DNA of 7,356 bases from Rhodococcus sp. IITR03 (GTDB lineage: Bacteria > Actinomycetota > Actinomycetes > Mycobacteriales > Mycobacteriaceae): positions 5,646-13,001 of the forward strand of contig LATQ01000001.1 in assembly GCA_001017865.1 (NCBI GenBank). The letters run 5' to 3'. The translations under genes were made by a program, and so were the position numbers. Below, one piece after another: positions 1-7,356 of this stretch. A model generated the notes under the pieces. That model was not told the DNA's origin. It did no database searches and saw nothing but the letters and a program-made list of their open reading frames with translations. Numbering within the stretch: the first letter of the stretch is position 1; the number at the start of each line of letters is the position of its first letter.

Positions 1-1
1 G

Positions 2-202
2 GCGCAGACAGCGTTCAGGGGTCGGGGTGCGCGCTCGGGCCGAGGCGCGCGTTCGGGACGGGGTGCACGTTCGGGACGCGGTGCCCGGCTGCGGCACCGT
101 CCTGCGTCTCGCGAGGCTGCGTCTCCGAAGGGAAATCGGACGAAGAGGATGCGTTCACCGGAGAGGCCCCGTTCGAGCTGCCATCGTGTCGTGAACGCAT
201 GA
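2..202 (+). CDS. 3' end of an unidentified protein with an Arg/Gly-rich repeat tail (5'-partial)
   Basis: Reading from base 2, this frame is open from the left edge to TGA at 200-202 (66 codons) and has no start in the window. Residues 6-29 are four tandem hexapeptides, RGRGAR followed by three copies of SGRGAR. After that comes a basic Ser/Arg/Pro-rich tail ending HRVVNA. The frame choice rests on the repeat: apart from the first codon of unit one (AGG versus TCG), all base differences between the four 18-base units fall on third codon positions of this frame and are silent. That is expected only if this frame is translated. The gene runs towards the NRPS. Arg/Gly-rich tails are known in RNA-binding proteins such as DEAD-box helicases, but nothing here identifies the family. 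G+C at third positions falls after the repeat, and a missing base like those in the NRPS could have altered the last ~35 residues and the stop. Confidence 0.6.
   Translation, partial: AQTAFRGRGARSGRGARSGRGARSGRGARLRHRPASREAASPKGNRTKRMRSPERPRSSCHRVVNA
17..88 (+). repeat. Four tandem 18-bp units encoding (S/R)GRGAR
   Basis: The units lie at 17-34, 35-52, 53-70 and 71-88. Units two to four each encode Ser-Gly-Arg-Gly-Ala-Arg; unit one starts with Arg instead of Ser. The Gly, Arg, Gly, Ala and Arg codons all vary between units, but only in the third base. The array has therefore diverged in DNA while the peptide stayed fixed. It may begin further left, outside the window. Confidence 0.8.
149..200. 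repeat. Inverted repeat with perfect 10-bp arms
   Basis: ATGCGTTCAC at 149-158 is matched by its exact reverse complement GTGAACGCAT at 191-200, with a 32-base gap. The right arm runs into the TGA stop of the plus-strand reading frame. On the plus strand it is followed by an A-run, not a T-run, so it is not a classic intrinsic terminator for that gene. It could form a long-loop stem in RNA or be a binding site; a chance match is possible. Confidence 0.4.
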
Positions 203-286
203 AAAAGCCCATACCCTTCGCTTTCGATCCCAACGGTCGCGTCTGCGAACCGAGCAAGCATAGTCACCCGCCGGAAACGGGCGAAC

Positions 287-300
287 TTACTCGGTAGTAA
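287..300. promoter_or_regulatory. Small palindrome, possible repressor operator
   Basis: TTACT-CGGT-AGTAA is a perfect 5-bp inverted repeat with a 4-base spacer, AT-rich against a GC-rich background. Its form resembles half-sites used by TetR-type regulators. On the minus strand it sits directly upstream of a weak promoter-like pair, TTCGCC (280-285) and TATGCT (257-262), 17 bases apart. A leftward promoter here would read antisense into the end of the plus-strand gene, and the gap lies between convergent genes. Function is uncertain. Confidence 0.2.
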
Positions 301-369
301 CCCCATGGGTTCATCTCTCCGACCACTCCCGACGTTACCGGCGCATCCCGCGGGGACTCGTCCGCCGAG

Positions 370-400
370 GTGGTGGGGCCACCCGAAGCGGCCCCACCAC
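370..400 (-). terminator. Probable intrinsic terminator of the NRPS gene
   Basis: GTGGTGGGGCC (370-380) and GGCCCCACCAC (390-400) form a perfect 11-bp stem around a 9-base loop, starting four bases past the NRPS stop codon (405-407). No T-run follows on either strand; hairpins without a T-run are common after actinobacterial genes. Being symmetric and between convergent genes, it could stop transcription from both sides. Its position supports the NRPS stop as the true end of the gene. Confidence 0.75.
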
Positions 401-404
401 ATCG

Positions 405-1260
405 TCAGTCCAGGTCAGCGAGCCGGTACAGGCGGTGTGCCGCGCCCCACTCCTCGAGCAACCCGTCGGGGGCGTCATCCACCACGACGACGGCCGCGAG
501 GTCCTCGAGCGACCCGGGTTCGAGCGTGCTCAGAGATGCCTCGGCAGGTGCACGTGGGTGACCCACTCGTTGTAGAGCACGCTGTCCAGTGCCGTACCCG
601 ACGACGCGCCTCGGGCACGACCACGACGACGGCACCGGTCGCCGTGACGACCAGCGGTTCGAGCGCCACCGCCTCGATCTCGACACCGCCCACCGCGAGG
701 CTGCGCGACTCGTAGGTCAGCTCGTACCGATCCCGCAGCGTGCCGATCCTCTCGACCAGTTCGACGTTCGTGAACGTCCGCGAGGGCAGCACGAGTGCCG
801 GGTCCGCCGAGCCGACCGGACGCAACCGGTCGGCGTAGGTCACCGGATCCGCCGGCTGCGCAGCCAGCTCGTCCCGCACACCGGGCTCGTCGACGACCAA
901 CCAGCTGTCCGCACCGTTCGCCGCGGTACCGGCGACCGTCAGTCCCAGAGCGGCTCCGGCGGGCAGCTGCCCGTCGACGCGGGTGGGATCGACCGGCACG
1001 ATCGCGGCACCGGTCTTGACCACCGCCCACTGGGCGACCACGGACTCCACCGAGCGTGGGATCGCGACCGCGACGACATCGCCGGTGCCGAGGCCGCGGC
1101 CGATGAGAAGCCGAGCCAGGCGGGACGACCGTGCGTCGAGTTCCCGGTAGGCGATCTCCGTCCCCTCACCGCCGATCTCCGGATCGGCCGGGAGCGAGAG
1201 CGCCGGCGCCGCCGGATCCTCCTCGACCACCTCGGCGAAGACCGTGGCCAGCGTCCGCGC
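405..1260 (-). other. Truncated, catalytically dead adenylation-like domain (A*) at the C-terminus
   Basis: About 285 residues collinear with the first half of an A domain. A1 (YRELDARSSRLARLLIGRG) and A2 (VKTGAAIVPVDPTR) are clear, followed by SWLVVDEPG and ADRLRPV as in the complete A domain upstream. Where A3 should give the Gly/Ser/Lys ATP loop it reads ALVLPSRTFTNVELV. Where FD of A4 is expected it reads VGGVEIEAVALEP. The fold then continues (VTHVHLPEASLSTLEPG, AVVVVDDAPDGLLEEWG) and stops at HRLYRLADLD just where A5 NGYGPTE would begin. It cannot bind ATP or adenylate by known rules. Codon use stays like that of its neighbours, which argues that the segment is kept for a purpose, perhaps as a platform for the C domain. 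Frame breaks occur near 605 and 543. Confidence 0.85.
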
Positions 1261-4200
1261 GCCGGTGTCCACGGCCGCGCTGGACGGTCCGGACTCGGCG
1301 ACGATGCGGGCGAGTTCCTCCGCATCGACGAGGTCGATGTCGCCGACCACCGACTCCGGATCGGCGGCGAACGCGTCGAGCACGCGCACCAGCCGCTCCG
1401 AGATGTTCCTGACCTCCGACTCGGCGAAGAACCGCTCGAGGTACTTGAAGGTCAGGTCGATCTGCGTGTCGGCGACCGTCATGAGAGTGATCGGGTAGTG
1501 CGTGGCGTCCTTGACCCCCACCCCGGTGATCGTCATGCCGTCGATCGACCCCGCGGCGTCGGACAGTGCCTCGCGGTCGATCGGGTACGACTCGAACACC
1601 AGCAGTGAGTCGAAGCCGATCGGGTTCCCGATCCGCTGTTCGATCTCGGACAGTCCGACGTAGTGGTGGTCGAGCAGACCGGCCTGTTCGGACTGCAGGC
1701 GCTGCAGCAGCTGCGCCACCGACTCGTGCGGATCGACCGCACGCGCACCGGCAGGGTGTTGATGAACAGACCGACCATCGACTCGACGCCGGGCAGGTCG
1801 GCGGGGCGACCCGAGACCGTGGCACCGAACACGATGTCCGGGTTGCCGGTGATGCGGCCGAGCAGCACACCCCAGGCGGCCTGCACGAGCGTGTTCACCG
1901 TGACGCCGAGCTCCGTGGCCAGCATCGTCAGCCGGGCGGTGTGATCGGTGTCGACCAGGACGGAGACCTTCGAGATCGTCTCGTTGTCGGGATCGCGCTG
2001 GACCGGCGCGATCACCGTCGGCTCGGAGAGCCCCTGGAGTGTCTGTGCCCACGCGTCGAGCGAGGCGGCGTGGTCCTGCTCGGCGAGCCAAGCGAGGAAG
2101 TTCCGGTAGGAACGCACGCGCGGCAGCACCGTGCGGTCTCCGCGCAGCACGTACAGGGCCATGAGGTCCTGCATGAGCAGCGGCATCGACCAGCCGTCGA
2201 GGAGGATGTGGTGGCTCGTCACCGCCAGGTGGTAGCGATCCGCCCCGGACCTCACGAGCAGGAACCGCATGAGCGGTGCCGTCTCCATGTCGAAACGCCG
2301 GGCCTGCTCGTCGGCGAGCACGTCCGCGAGTTCGGCCTCTCGGACGTCGTCCGCGCGATCGGTGAGATCGACCGTTCGCCACGGCAGTTCGACCTCGTCG
2401 AGCACGAGCTGCAGCGACTGCCCTCGTCGTCGGTGACGAATGCCGTGCGGAGGTTCGGGTACCGGTCGAGCAGTGCCTGTCCCGCGTCCCGCAGACGGTC
2501 GGGATCCACCGTGCCTTCGAGGTCGAGGACCGCCTGCATCGTGTAGACGTCGACGCGCTCGTCGATCGTCATCGATGCGTGGAAGAGCAGACCGGTCTGC
2601 AGCGGCGACAGCGGCCACACGTCCGCCAGCGACGGGTAGCGCTGCTCCCACGTCTCGATCTCCTTCTGGTCGATGTCGACCAGCGGCAGATCGGACGGGG
2701 TCAGGCCACCTGCGGCCCGGCGGACGCGGCGTGCCGCGCGAGTGCGCTCAACGCCTCGAGCCAGTGCTGCGCGAGTTCGTCGACGTCGTCGCGGTCCAGC
2801 AGACCCGCCGGGAAGGCGATGTTCGCCCCGAGCTGTGGGCCGTCCGCACCGTCGGAGACCACGGCGTTGATGTCCACGCTCGCGTTGGCGGGCATGTCGG
2901 CGTCCTGGGTCACGTCGAGCTTGCCCAGCGCGTCGGTGGGCGCCCAGCCGATCTCGGCGAGCCCCTCCGGCACGTCCGCCGAGGAGACCCGGCCGAGGTA
3001 GTTGAAGCTGACCTGCGGTGAGCGTGCGATCTCGGCCAGGCGCGCCGACGATTCCGGATCGAGGTAACGCAGCAGACCGAAGCCCATGCCCTTGTCCGGA
3101 TCCCGAGCAGCTGCTCCTTGACGGCCTTGACCGCCGAACCCATCGCGCACCGCCGGCGAAGGCGTCGTCGACGTCCACACCGGCGAGGTCGACCCGCACC
3201 GGGTAGGCGCTGGTGAACCAGCCGACCGTCCGAGACAGGTCGGCGCCCGGCACCACGGATTCCTCGCGGCCGTGCTCGAACTTCACGAGGGCGGAGGAGG
3301 ATTCGATGCCGCGGTCGCGGCGCCAGCTCACGAGTGCCAGTCCGAGCGCGGCCACCAGACCGTCGGCGACACCGCCGCGGAACAGGGCCGGCACCGTGGT
3401 GAGCAGTGCATCGGTCTGCGCGGCGTCGAGATTCATCTCGATGCGTTCGACGGTGGAGGTGACGTCGACGGCGGGGTCGAAGGGACGCTCGCCGAGCAGC
3501 GGGTCCGGTCCCTCGAGGATCCGTTCCCACAGCGGCAGTTCCGACCGGCGCTGTGCCGCGGCATCCACGAGGCCGTGGGCCCAGCGGCGCAGCGACGTTC
3601 CGACGGCCTCGAGCCGCGGTTGCTCACCGGAGACGATCTGTCCCCAGGCCAGACCGAGGTCCGGCAGCAGGATGCGCCACGACACGCCGTCCATCACCAG
3701 GTGGTGGGCGACGACGAGGAGCACGCCGCGACGTTCGGCCGAGCCGAAGTCGAACCACACGAATCGCAGCACCGAGCCGGCGAACGGGTCGAGTGCTCCG
3801 AGCGCGGAATCGAGTTCGCGGGAGGCGATCTCGGTGAGCTCGGCGTCGTCGACGTCGGCCGCGACCTCGACTCGCGTCAGCAGGCATCCGGGTCCACGGT
3901 GCTCGCGGAGCGACCCGCAGGGTCACCTCTCCGTCGGCATCGCGTTCGAGGATCGAGCGCAGCGCGTCGTGGTGGTCGACGACCGCGCCGATGGTGCGGG
4001 TCAGCACGTCCCGGTCGATGTCGGCCGGGAGGGTCACGGCGACGGTCTGCGAGAAGCGGTCGAAGCCGCCGGGCCAGCCGAGGACCTCGCGCATGATCGG
4101 GGTGAGCGGCACGTCGCCGACACCGCCGCCGGGGAGTTCATCGAGTCGCACCGCCTGCGTCTCGTCGGGGCGGGTGGCGACCTCGGCGAGGCCCGCCACC

Positions 4201-7200
4201 GAACGACGCTCGAAGACGTCACGCGGCGTGAACACCACACCACGCGCCTTCGCCCGCGACACCAACTGGATCGACACGATGCTGTCGCCACCGAGCGCGA
4301 AGAACGACTCGTCGACACTCACCTTGTCCAGATGCAGAACCTCCGCGAAGACCTCCGCGATGATCTGCTCGACCTCACTCTCCGCAGCCCGGTACTCGCG
4401 CTCCTCGATCACCGGCTCCGGAAGAGCATCACGATCGAGCTTGCCCACCGGCGTCAGCGGCACCTCGTCGAGCACCACGATCGCCGACGGCACCATGTGC
4501 GGCGGCAACGACCGCGCCACGAACTCCGTCAACTCCGCGGTGTCGACCGTCCGGCCGCGGACGGGCAGCACGTACGACACCAGCACCGTGGCACCCGAGC
4601 CGGTCGTGCGGCCCAGGGTCGCCGCGAAGTCCACCGTCTCGTGTTCGGTCAGCGCCGCGTCGATCTCACCGAGTTCGATGCGGAAACCGCGCACCTTGAC
4701 CTGGAAGTCGCTGCGGCCGACGAACTCGAGTTCGACGGGGCCGCCGTCGATCGAGCGCCAGCGCACCACGTCGCCGGTGCGGTACATGCAGGATCCGTCG
4801 GCGCTGTACGGGTTGGCGACGAATCGCTCCGAGGTCAGGCCGCTGCGACCGTGGTAGCCGCGTGCGAGTGCACCACCGGCCATGTACAGCTCACCGGCGA
4901 CACCCTCGGGCACCGGCTGGAGCCGGGCGTCGAGGACGAGCGCGGAGACCCCGTGCGTGGGATTGCCGATGGTGATCGGCCGTCCCGGCTGCAGCTTGCC
5001 GAAGGACGAGATGATCGTCGTCTCGGTCGGGCCGTAGCCGTTGAAGTACTTCCGTCCCGGCGCCCACCGCGCGAGCAGTTCGGGCGTGGTGACGTCGCCG
5101 CCGACGGAGACCACCTCGAGGCTGTCGATGCCGGTCGGATCCATCGTGCCGAGCACCGCGGGCGTGATGATCGTGTGGGTCACGCGTTCGGTCTTCAGCA
5201 GTTCGGCGAGATCCGGCCCCCCGATGATCCCGGCGGGCACGATCACCAGCGTGGCGCCGCTGGAGAACGCCGCCATCCACTCGAGCACCGACGGGTCGAA
5301 GCTCGGCGAGCAGATGTGCAGGAAGCGGTGGCCGGTCCGCAGGTGGTAGAGATCCACCGCGGTGTCGACCACTCCCCCGAGTCCGGTGTGCGTGACGACG
5401 ACACCCTTCGGTCGACCGGTCGAACCCGACGTGTAGATCACGTAGGCCGGCTGGTCGAGCCGGATCGGGCGCAGTCGCTCGGCGTCGGTGATCGGATCGG
5501 CCGACCGTGCCTCGAGTGCGGCGGCGGTCTCCGCCGAGTCGAGCACGAGCCAGTCGGCCTCGTCCGGCAGGCCGTCGATGTGCGTGCCGCCTGTGATGCC
5601 CAGTGCCGCACCGGAATCGGACAGCATGTAACGCACGCGGTCGGCCGGATAGGTCGGGTCGACCGGCAGGTGTGCGGCGCCGGTCTTCGCGATCGCCCAC
5701 ACGCTCAGCACCATCTCGTACGACCGCGGGTACGCGACCGCGACGATGTTCTCCGGTCCGACACCCCGCTCGATGAGCAGGCGTGCCAGTCGCGACGAGG
5801 TCTCGTCGAGTTCCCGGTAGGTGATCGAGCGACCCTCGTAGCGCACCGCCACGGCGTCGGGGTCCATCGCGACACCGGTCGTGAGGATGTCGGTGAGGCT
5901 TCCCCCGGCACTGACACGGTCGCCGTGGACGTGGGTGAGTCGGTCGAACTCGTCCGCGTCGAGGATCGCCAGGTCGCCGACGGGCGACTGCGGATCGTCC
6001 AACGCACCGGTGAGCAGCATCGAGAACCTGCGCGCGAACTCCTCGACGGTCCGCCGATCGAACAGGGCCGTCGCGTAGGAGAACTCGGCTCCGATGCCGG
6101 CGGGCTCGCCCGTCTCGTCGTACTGCTCGCGCAGCGTCAGGGACAGGTCGAACTTCGCGGTGTCGACGTCGAAGGGGACACCCGAAACCGTCAGGCCCGG
6201 GAGTTCGAGACCGGCCGACGGCAGGTTCTCGAACGACAGCGCCACCTGGAACAGCGGGTGGCGGGCGGTCGACGCTCCGGCGCGAGGATCTCCACGAGCC
6301 GTTCGAACGGGATGTCCGCGTGGGCGAACGCCTCGAGGTCGGTCTCCCGGACCCGGGCGAGCAGATCGGTGAAGCTCTCCCCGCCGTCCACCCGGCTGCG
6401 CAGCACGAGCGTGTTGACGAACATGCCGATCATGTCGTCGAGTTCGTGCTCGCCACGGCCCGCGATCGGGGTACCGATCGCGACGTCGTCGGTGTCCGCC
6501 ATGCGGGCGAGGAACACCGCGAGCGCGGTGTGCATCACCATGAACATCGTCGTGCCGGTCCGGCGTGCGAGTTCGGCGACGGCGCGGTGCGTCTGCGCGT
6601 CGATCGTGAGTCCGACCGTGCCGCCGGCGAACGACTGCACCGGCGGGCGCGGACGGTCCATCGGCAGGTTCAGCTCGTCCGGAAGTCCGGCGAGGGCGTC
6701 CTGCCAGTACGCCGCCTGGGCGGACAGCACGCTCTCGGGATCGCCCTCGGAACCGAGCACCTGGCGCTGCCACACCGCGAAGTCGGCGTACTGCACCGGC
6801 AGCGGCGTCCAGCCCGGTTCCTCCCCGTGTGCACGGGAGAGATAGGCGGTCATGACGTCCCGGGTCAGCGGAGCCATCGACCAGCCGTCGGCACTGATGT
6901 GGTGGACGACGAAGACCAGCACGTGGTCGGTCTCGCTCAGCCGCAGCAGCGCCACCCGCAGCGGCAACTCCGCGGTGACGTCGAAACCGGTGGTGACGAT
7001 CTCGCGGATCCGATCCGGCACGTCCGCCGGGTCGACGTCCTCGGCGACAACCTGCGGTGCCGCATCGGCCGTGAGCAGGACGAGCTGGTAAGGACGCCGT
7101 CGTCCTCCGGGTAGATCGTGCGCAGCACCTCGTGACGGTCGAGCATGTCGCGGACCGCCGCCTGCAGGGCCTCGACGTCGAGCGCACCGGTGAGCCGCAC

Positions 7201-7356
7201 GGCGACCGGCAGGTTGTCGGCGGCCGACGAATTGTCGAAGCGGTTGAGGAACCACATGCGCTGCTGCGCAAGCGACAGCGGGATGCGGTCGGTGCGCGGC
7301 TGCGGCACGAGCGGGGCACGCCCGGTCGTACCGGCCTGCCGTTCGGCGTGCGCGGC
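405..7356 (-). CDS. Non-ribosomal peptide synthetase, C-terminal part: C-A-PCP-E-C-A* (5'-partial, 11 apparent single-base deletions)
   Basis: Multimodular enzyme that builds a peptide on carrier-protein thiols in the cytoplasm. The visible ~2320 residues enter from the right edge with an Ala/Pro-type linker, so the GTG at 7306-7308 is not the start: the frame is open above it and reads like the linker that follows a PCP. Domains in order, counting from the edge: C (~24-456), A (~490-986), PCP (~988-1059), E (~1080-1542), post-E C (~1577-2007) and a truncated A-like domain (~2036-2320), ending at TGA 405-407. The frame changes near 7096, 6274, 3904, 3884, 3144, 3099, 2713, 2421, 1738, 605 and 543. 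Adding one base at each restores a single open frame (6952 + 11 = 6963 = 3 x 2321 codons) with every core motif in place. Sequence error is the likely cause; true gene decay is less likely. There is no terminal PCP, thioesterase or reductase. The product is not identifiable from this part alone. Confidence 0.93.
1345..2635 (-). other. NRPS condensation domain 2 (post-epimerization, DCL type)
   Basis: Starts ADVWPLSPLQTGLLFHA, the form of C1 usual for C domains after an E domain, which accept a D-residue donor. Other motifs: RYPNLRTAF; the catalytic centre SHHILLDGWSM (HHILLDG at 2193-2213); GATVSGRPADLPGVESMVGLFINTLPVRV; and the late segments HHYVGLSEIEQRIG and FDSLLVFESYPID. The catalytic His and Asp are intact. 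Frame breaks are near 2421 and 1738. No PCP follows to supply an acceptor amino acid, so this domain may use an acceptor in trans, a free nucleophile, or a group within the peptide itself. That role is inference. Confidence 0.9.
2735..4120 (-). other. NRPS epimerization domain
   Basis: Converts the L-residue on the preceding PCP to a D/L mixture; the following C domain then takes the D form. Motifs in order: PLTPIMREV; AHHLVMDGVSWRILLPD with the catalytic HHxxxDG at 3686-3706; KFEHGREE with the conserved Glu; SRTVGWFTSAYPVRV; PDKGMGFGLLRY; and VSFNYLG (FNYLG at 2992-3006). All are intact, so the domain should be active. Four single-base deletions fall inside it (about 3904, 3884, 3144 and 3099). 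A fifth at about 2713, in the linker after it, makes a false TGA at 2701-2703. With the base restored, the linker reads GGLTPSDLPLV into the next C domain. Confidence 0.92.
4180..4395 (-). other. NRPS peptidyl carrier protein (PCP/thiolation) domain
   Basis: About 70 residues that hold the activated amino acid and growing chain on a phosphopantetheine arm. The attachment motif is FFALGGDSIVSIQLV, with the modified Ser encoded at 4281-4283. The GGDS-I form is typical of carrier proteins placed before an E domain, matching the domain that follows. A VFEEL-like helix end is seen as RDVFERRSVAGLAEV. A phosphopantetheinyl transferase encoded elsewhere would be needed for activation. Confidence 0.95.
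4400..5890 (-). other. NRPS adenylation domain, complete, specificity unassigned
   Basis: Activates one amino acid as its aminoacyl-AMP and loads it onto the adjacent PCP. The domain lies in one frame and carries all core motifs: A1 YRELDE; A2 AKTGAAHLPVDP; A3 YTSGSTGRPKG (5403-5435); A4 with SPSFDPSVLEW; A5 NGYGPTE (5022-5042); A6 GELYMAGGALARGY; A7 YRTGDVVRW; A8 GRSDFQVKVRGFRIELGEID; A9 LPPHMVPSAIVVL; A10 PVGKLDRD with the catalytic Lys at 4440-4442. Aligning by eye to the GrsA Phe domain gives the ten pocket residues D-P-L-I-S-G-G-I-I-K (positions 235, 236, 239, 278, 299, 301, 322, 330, 331, 517). The 235 Asp and 517 Lys fit an alpha-amino acid. I do not recognise the code and assign no substrate. 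Confidence 0.93.
5990..7285 (-). other. NRPS condensation domain 1 (probably LCL type)
   Basis: Forms the peptide bond between the chain on the upstream PCP, outside the window, and the amino acid on the PCP of this module. Visible motifs: C1 LSLAQQRMWFLNR (7240-7278); C2 RHEVLRT; the catalytic HHxxxDG as HHISADG (6884-6904) with its second His and the Asp intact; C4 YADFAVW; C5 MIGMFVNTLVLR; then ADIPFERLVEILAP and ARHPLFQV. The LAQQRMWFL form of C1 differs from the PLSPLQ form of the second C domain and suggests an acceptor for an L-configured donor. The donor itself cannot be seen. Two single-base deletions (about 7096 and 6274) break the frame here. Confidence 0.9.

Larger units (their letters stand above)
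543..7096 (-). other. Set of eleven single-base deletions in the NRPS gene
   Basis: Sites located by matching the domain-bearing frame on each side: 7096, 6273-6274, 3904-3905, 3884-3885, 3144-3145, 3099, 2713, 2421-2422, 1738-1739, 605-606 and 543-544. At each, two bases of a codon remain, or two codons share one base, so one added base reconnects the protein. No site needs a removed base. On the coding strand five sites leave CG as the incomplete codon, each preceded by a codon ending in G. Several others are in short C or G runs, such as ATC-C-GAC for expected ATC-CCG-GAC at 3099. Confidence 0.85.

Noticed and set aside
15..257. Minus-strand 80-codon frame at the left edge
   Set aside because: It would need a TTG start. 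The tandem repeat shows silent variation in the opposite strand's frame, not in this one, and the peptide has no recognisable features.
589..2546. Plus-strand open frames of 339 and 326 codons (589-1608 and 1566-2546)
   Set aside because: Both are antisense to well-supported C and A* domains and show Arg/Asp-rich shadow composition with no family features.
2701..2735. A true gene boundary between the E and second C domains, from the TGA at 2701-2703
   Set aside because: No start codon or ribosome binding site sits in the new frame. The sequence continues as the normal internal linker GGLTPSDLPLV once a base is restored at about 2713.
3213..6845. Very long plus-strand open frame (1210 codons) opposite the NRPS
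   Set aside because: It is the antisense shadow of the complete A, PCP and E/C coding frames. Strong third-position G/C bias on the minus strand removes stops from this frame, and its translation is low-complexity Arg/Ser/Ala-rich without recognisable motifs.
7240..7308. GTG at 7306-7308 as the start of the NRPS
   Set aside because: The frame is open upstream to the window edge with an Ala/Thr/Pro-type inter-domain linker, and no ribosome binding site is seen. The C domain also needs an upstream donor PCP.
405..7356. Annotating the NRPS as a pseudogene
   Set aside because: All frame breaks go in one direction by one base, and the C, A, PCP and E catalytic motifs are intact, which fits sequence error better than decay.
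1..7356. CRISPR array, tRNA or rRNA genes, insertion sequence or transposase
   Set aside because: No spaced identical repeats, no structural RNA signatures and no transposase-like protein or terminal inverted repeats were seen by eye.

Overview
The window is high-GC DNA with strong G/C bias at third codon positions. The protein style of its one large gene points to a mycolic-acid actinomycete, most likely Rhodococcus or a close relative. The genus is inferred from the look of the sequence; no search was run.

Layout. Positions 1-202 hold the 3' end of a plus-strand gene with a basic, Arg/Gly-rich C-terminus built from four SGRGAR-type hexapeptides. Positions 203-404 are a short gap between convergent genes, containing a 14-bp palindrome and, next to the large gene, a perfect 11-bp GC-rich hairpin that looks like its terminator. 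From 405 to the right edge the whole window is one minus-strand gene: the C-terminal ~2320 residues of a non-ribosomal peptide synthetase (NRPS), whose start lies beyond position 7356.

NRPS order, N to C: linker - condensation (C) - adenylation (A) - carrier protein (PCP) - epimerization (E) - condensation of the post-E type - a truncated adenylation-like domain (A*) - stop - hairpin. The first module has all expected core motifs and should load one amino acid, condense it with the upstream chain and epimerize it. The last C domain keeps its HHxxxDG centre. It is followed by only the N-terminal ~285 residues of an A-like fold, which lacks the ATP loop, the substrate-pocket Asp and the A5 motif. 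There is no final PCP, thioesterase or reductase.

The NRPS is not open in one frame. Eleven frame changes are needed to follow the domains, and every one is explained by exactly one missing base. The uniform direction suggests deletion errors in the sequence rather than a decayed gene, so the NRPS is annotated as a single probably functional CDS. The most interesting points are the dead terminal A* domain with no visible release domain, and the repeat-bearing reading frame at the left edge.
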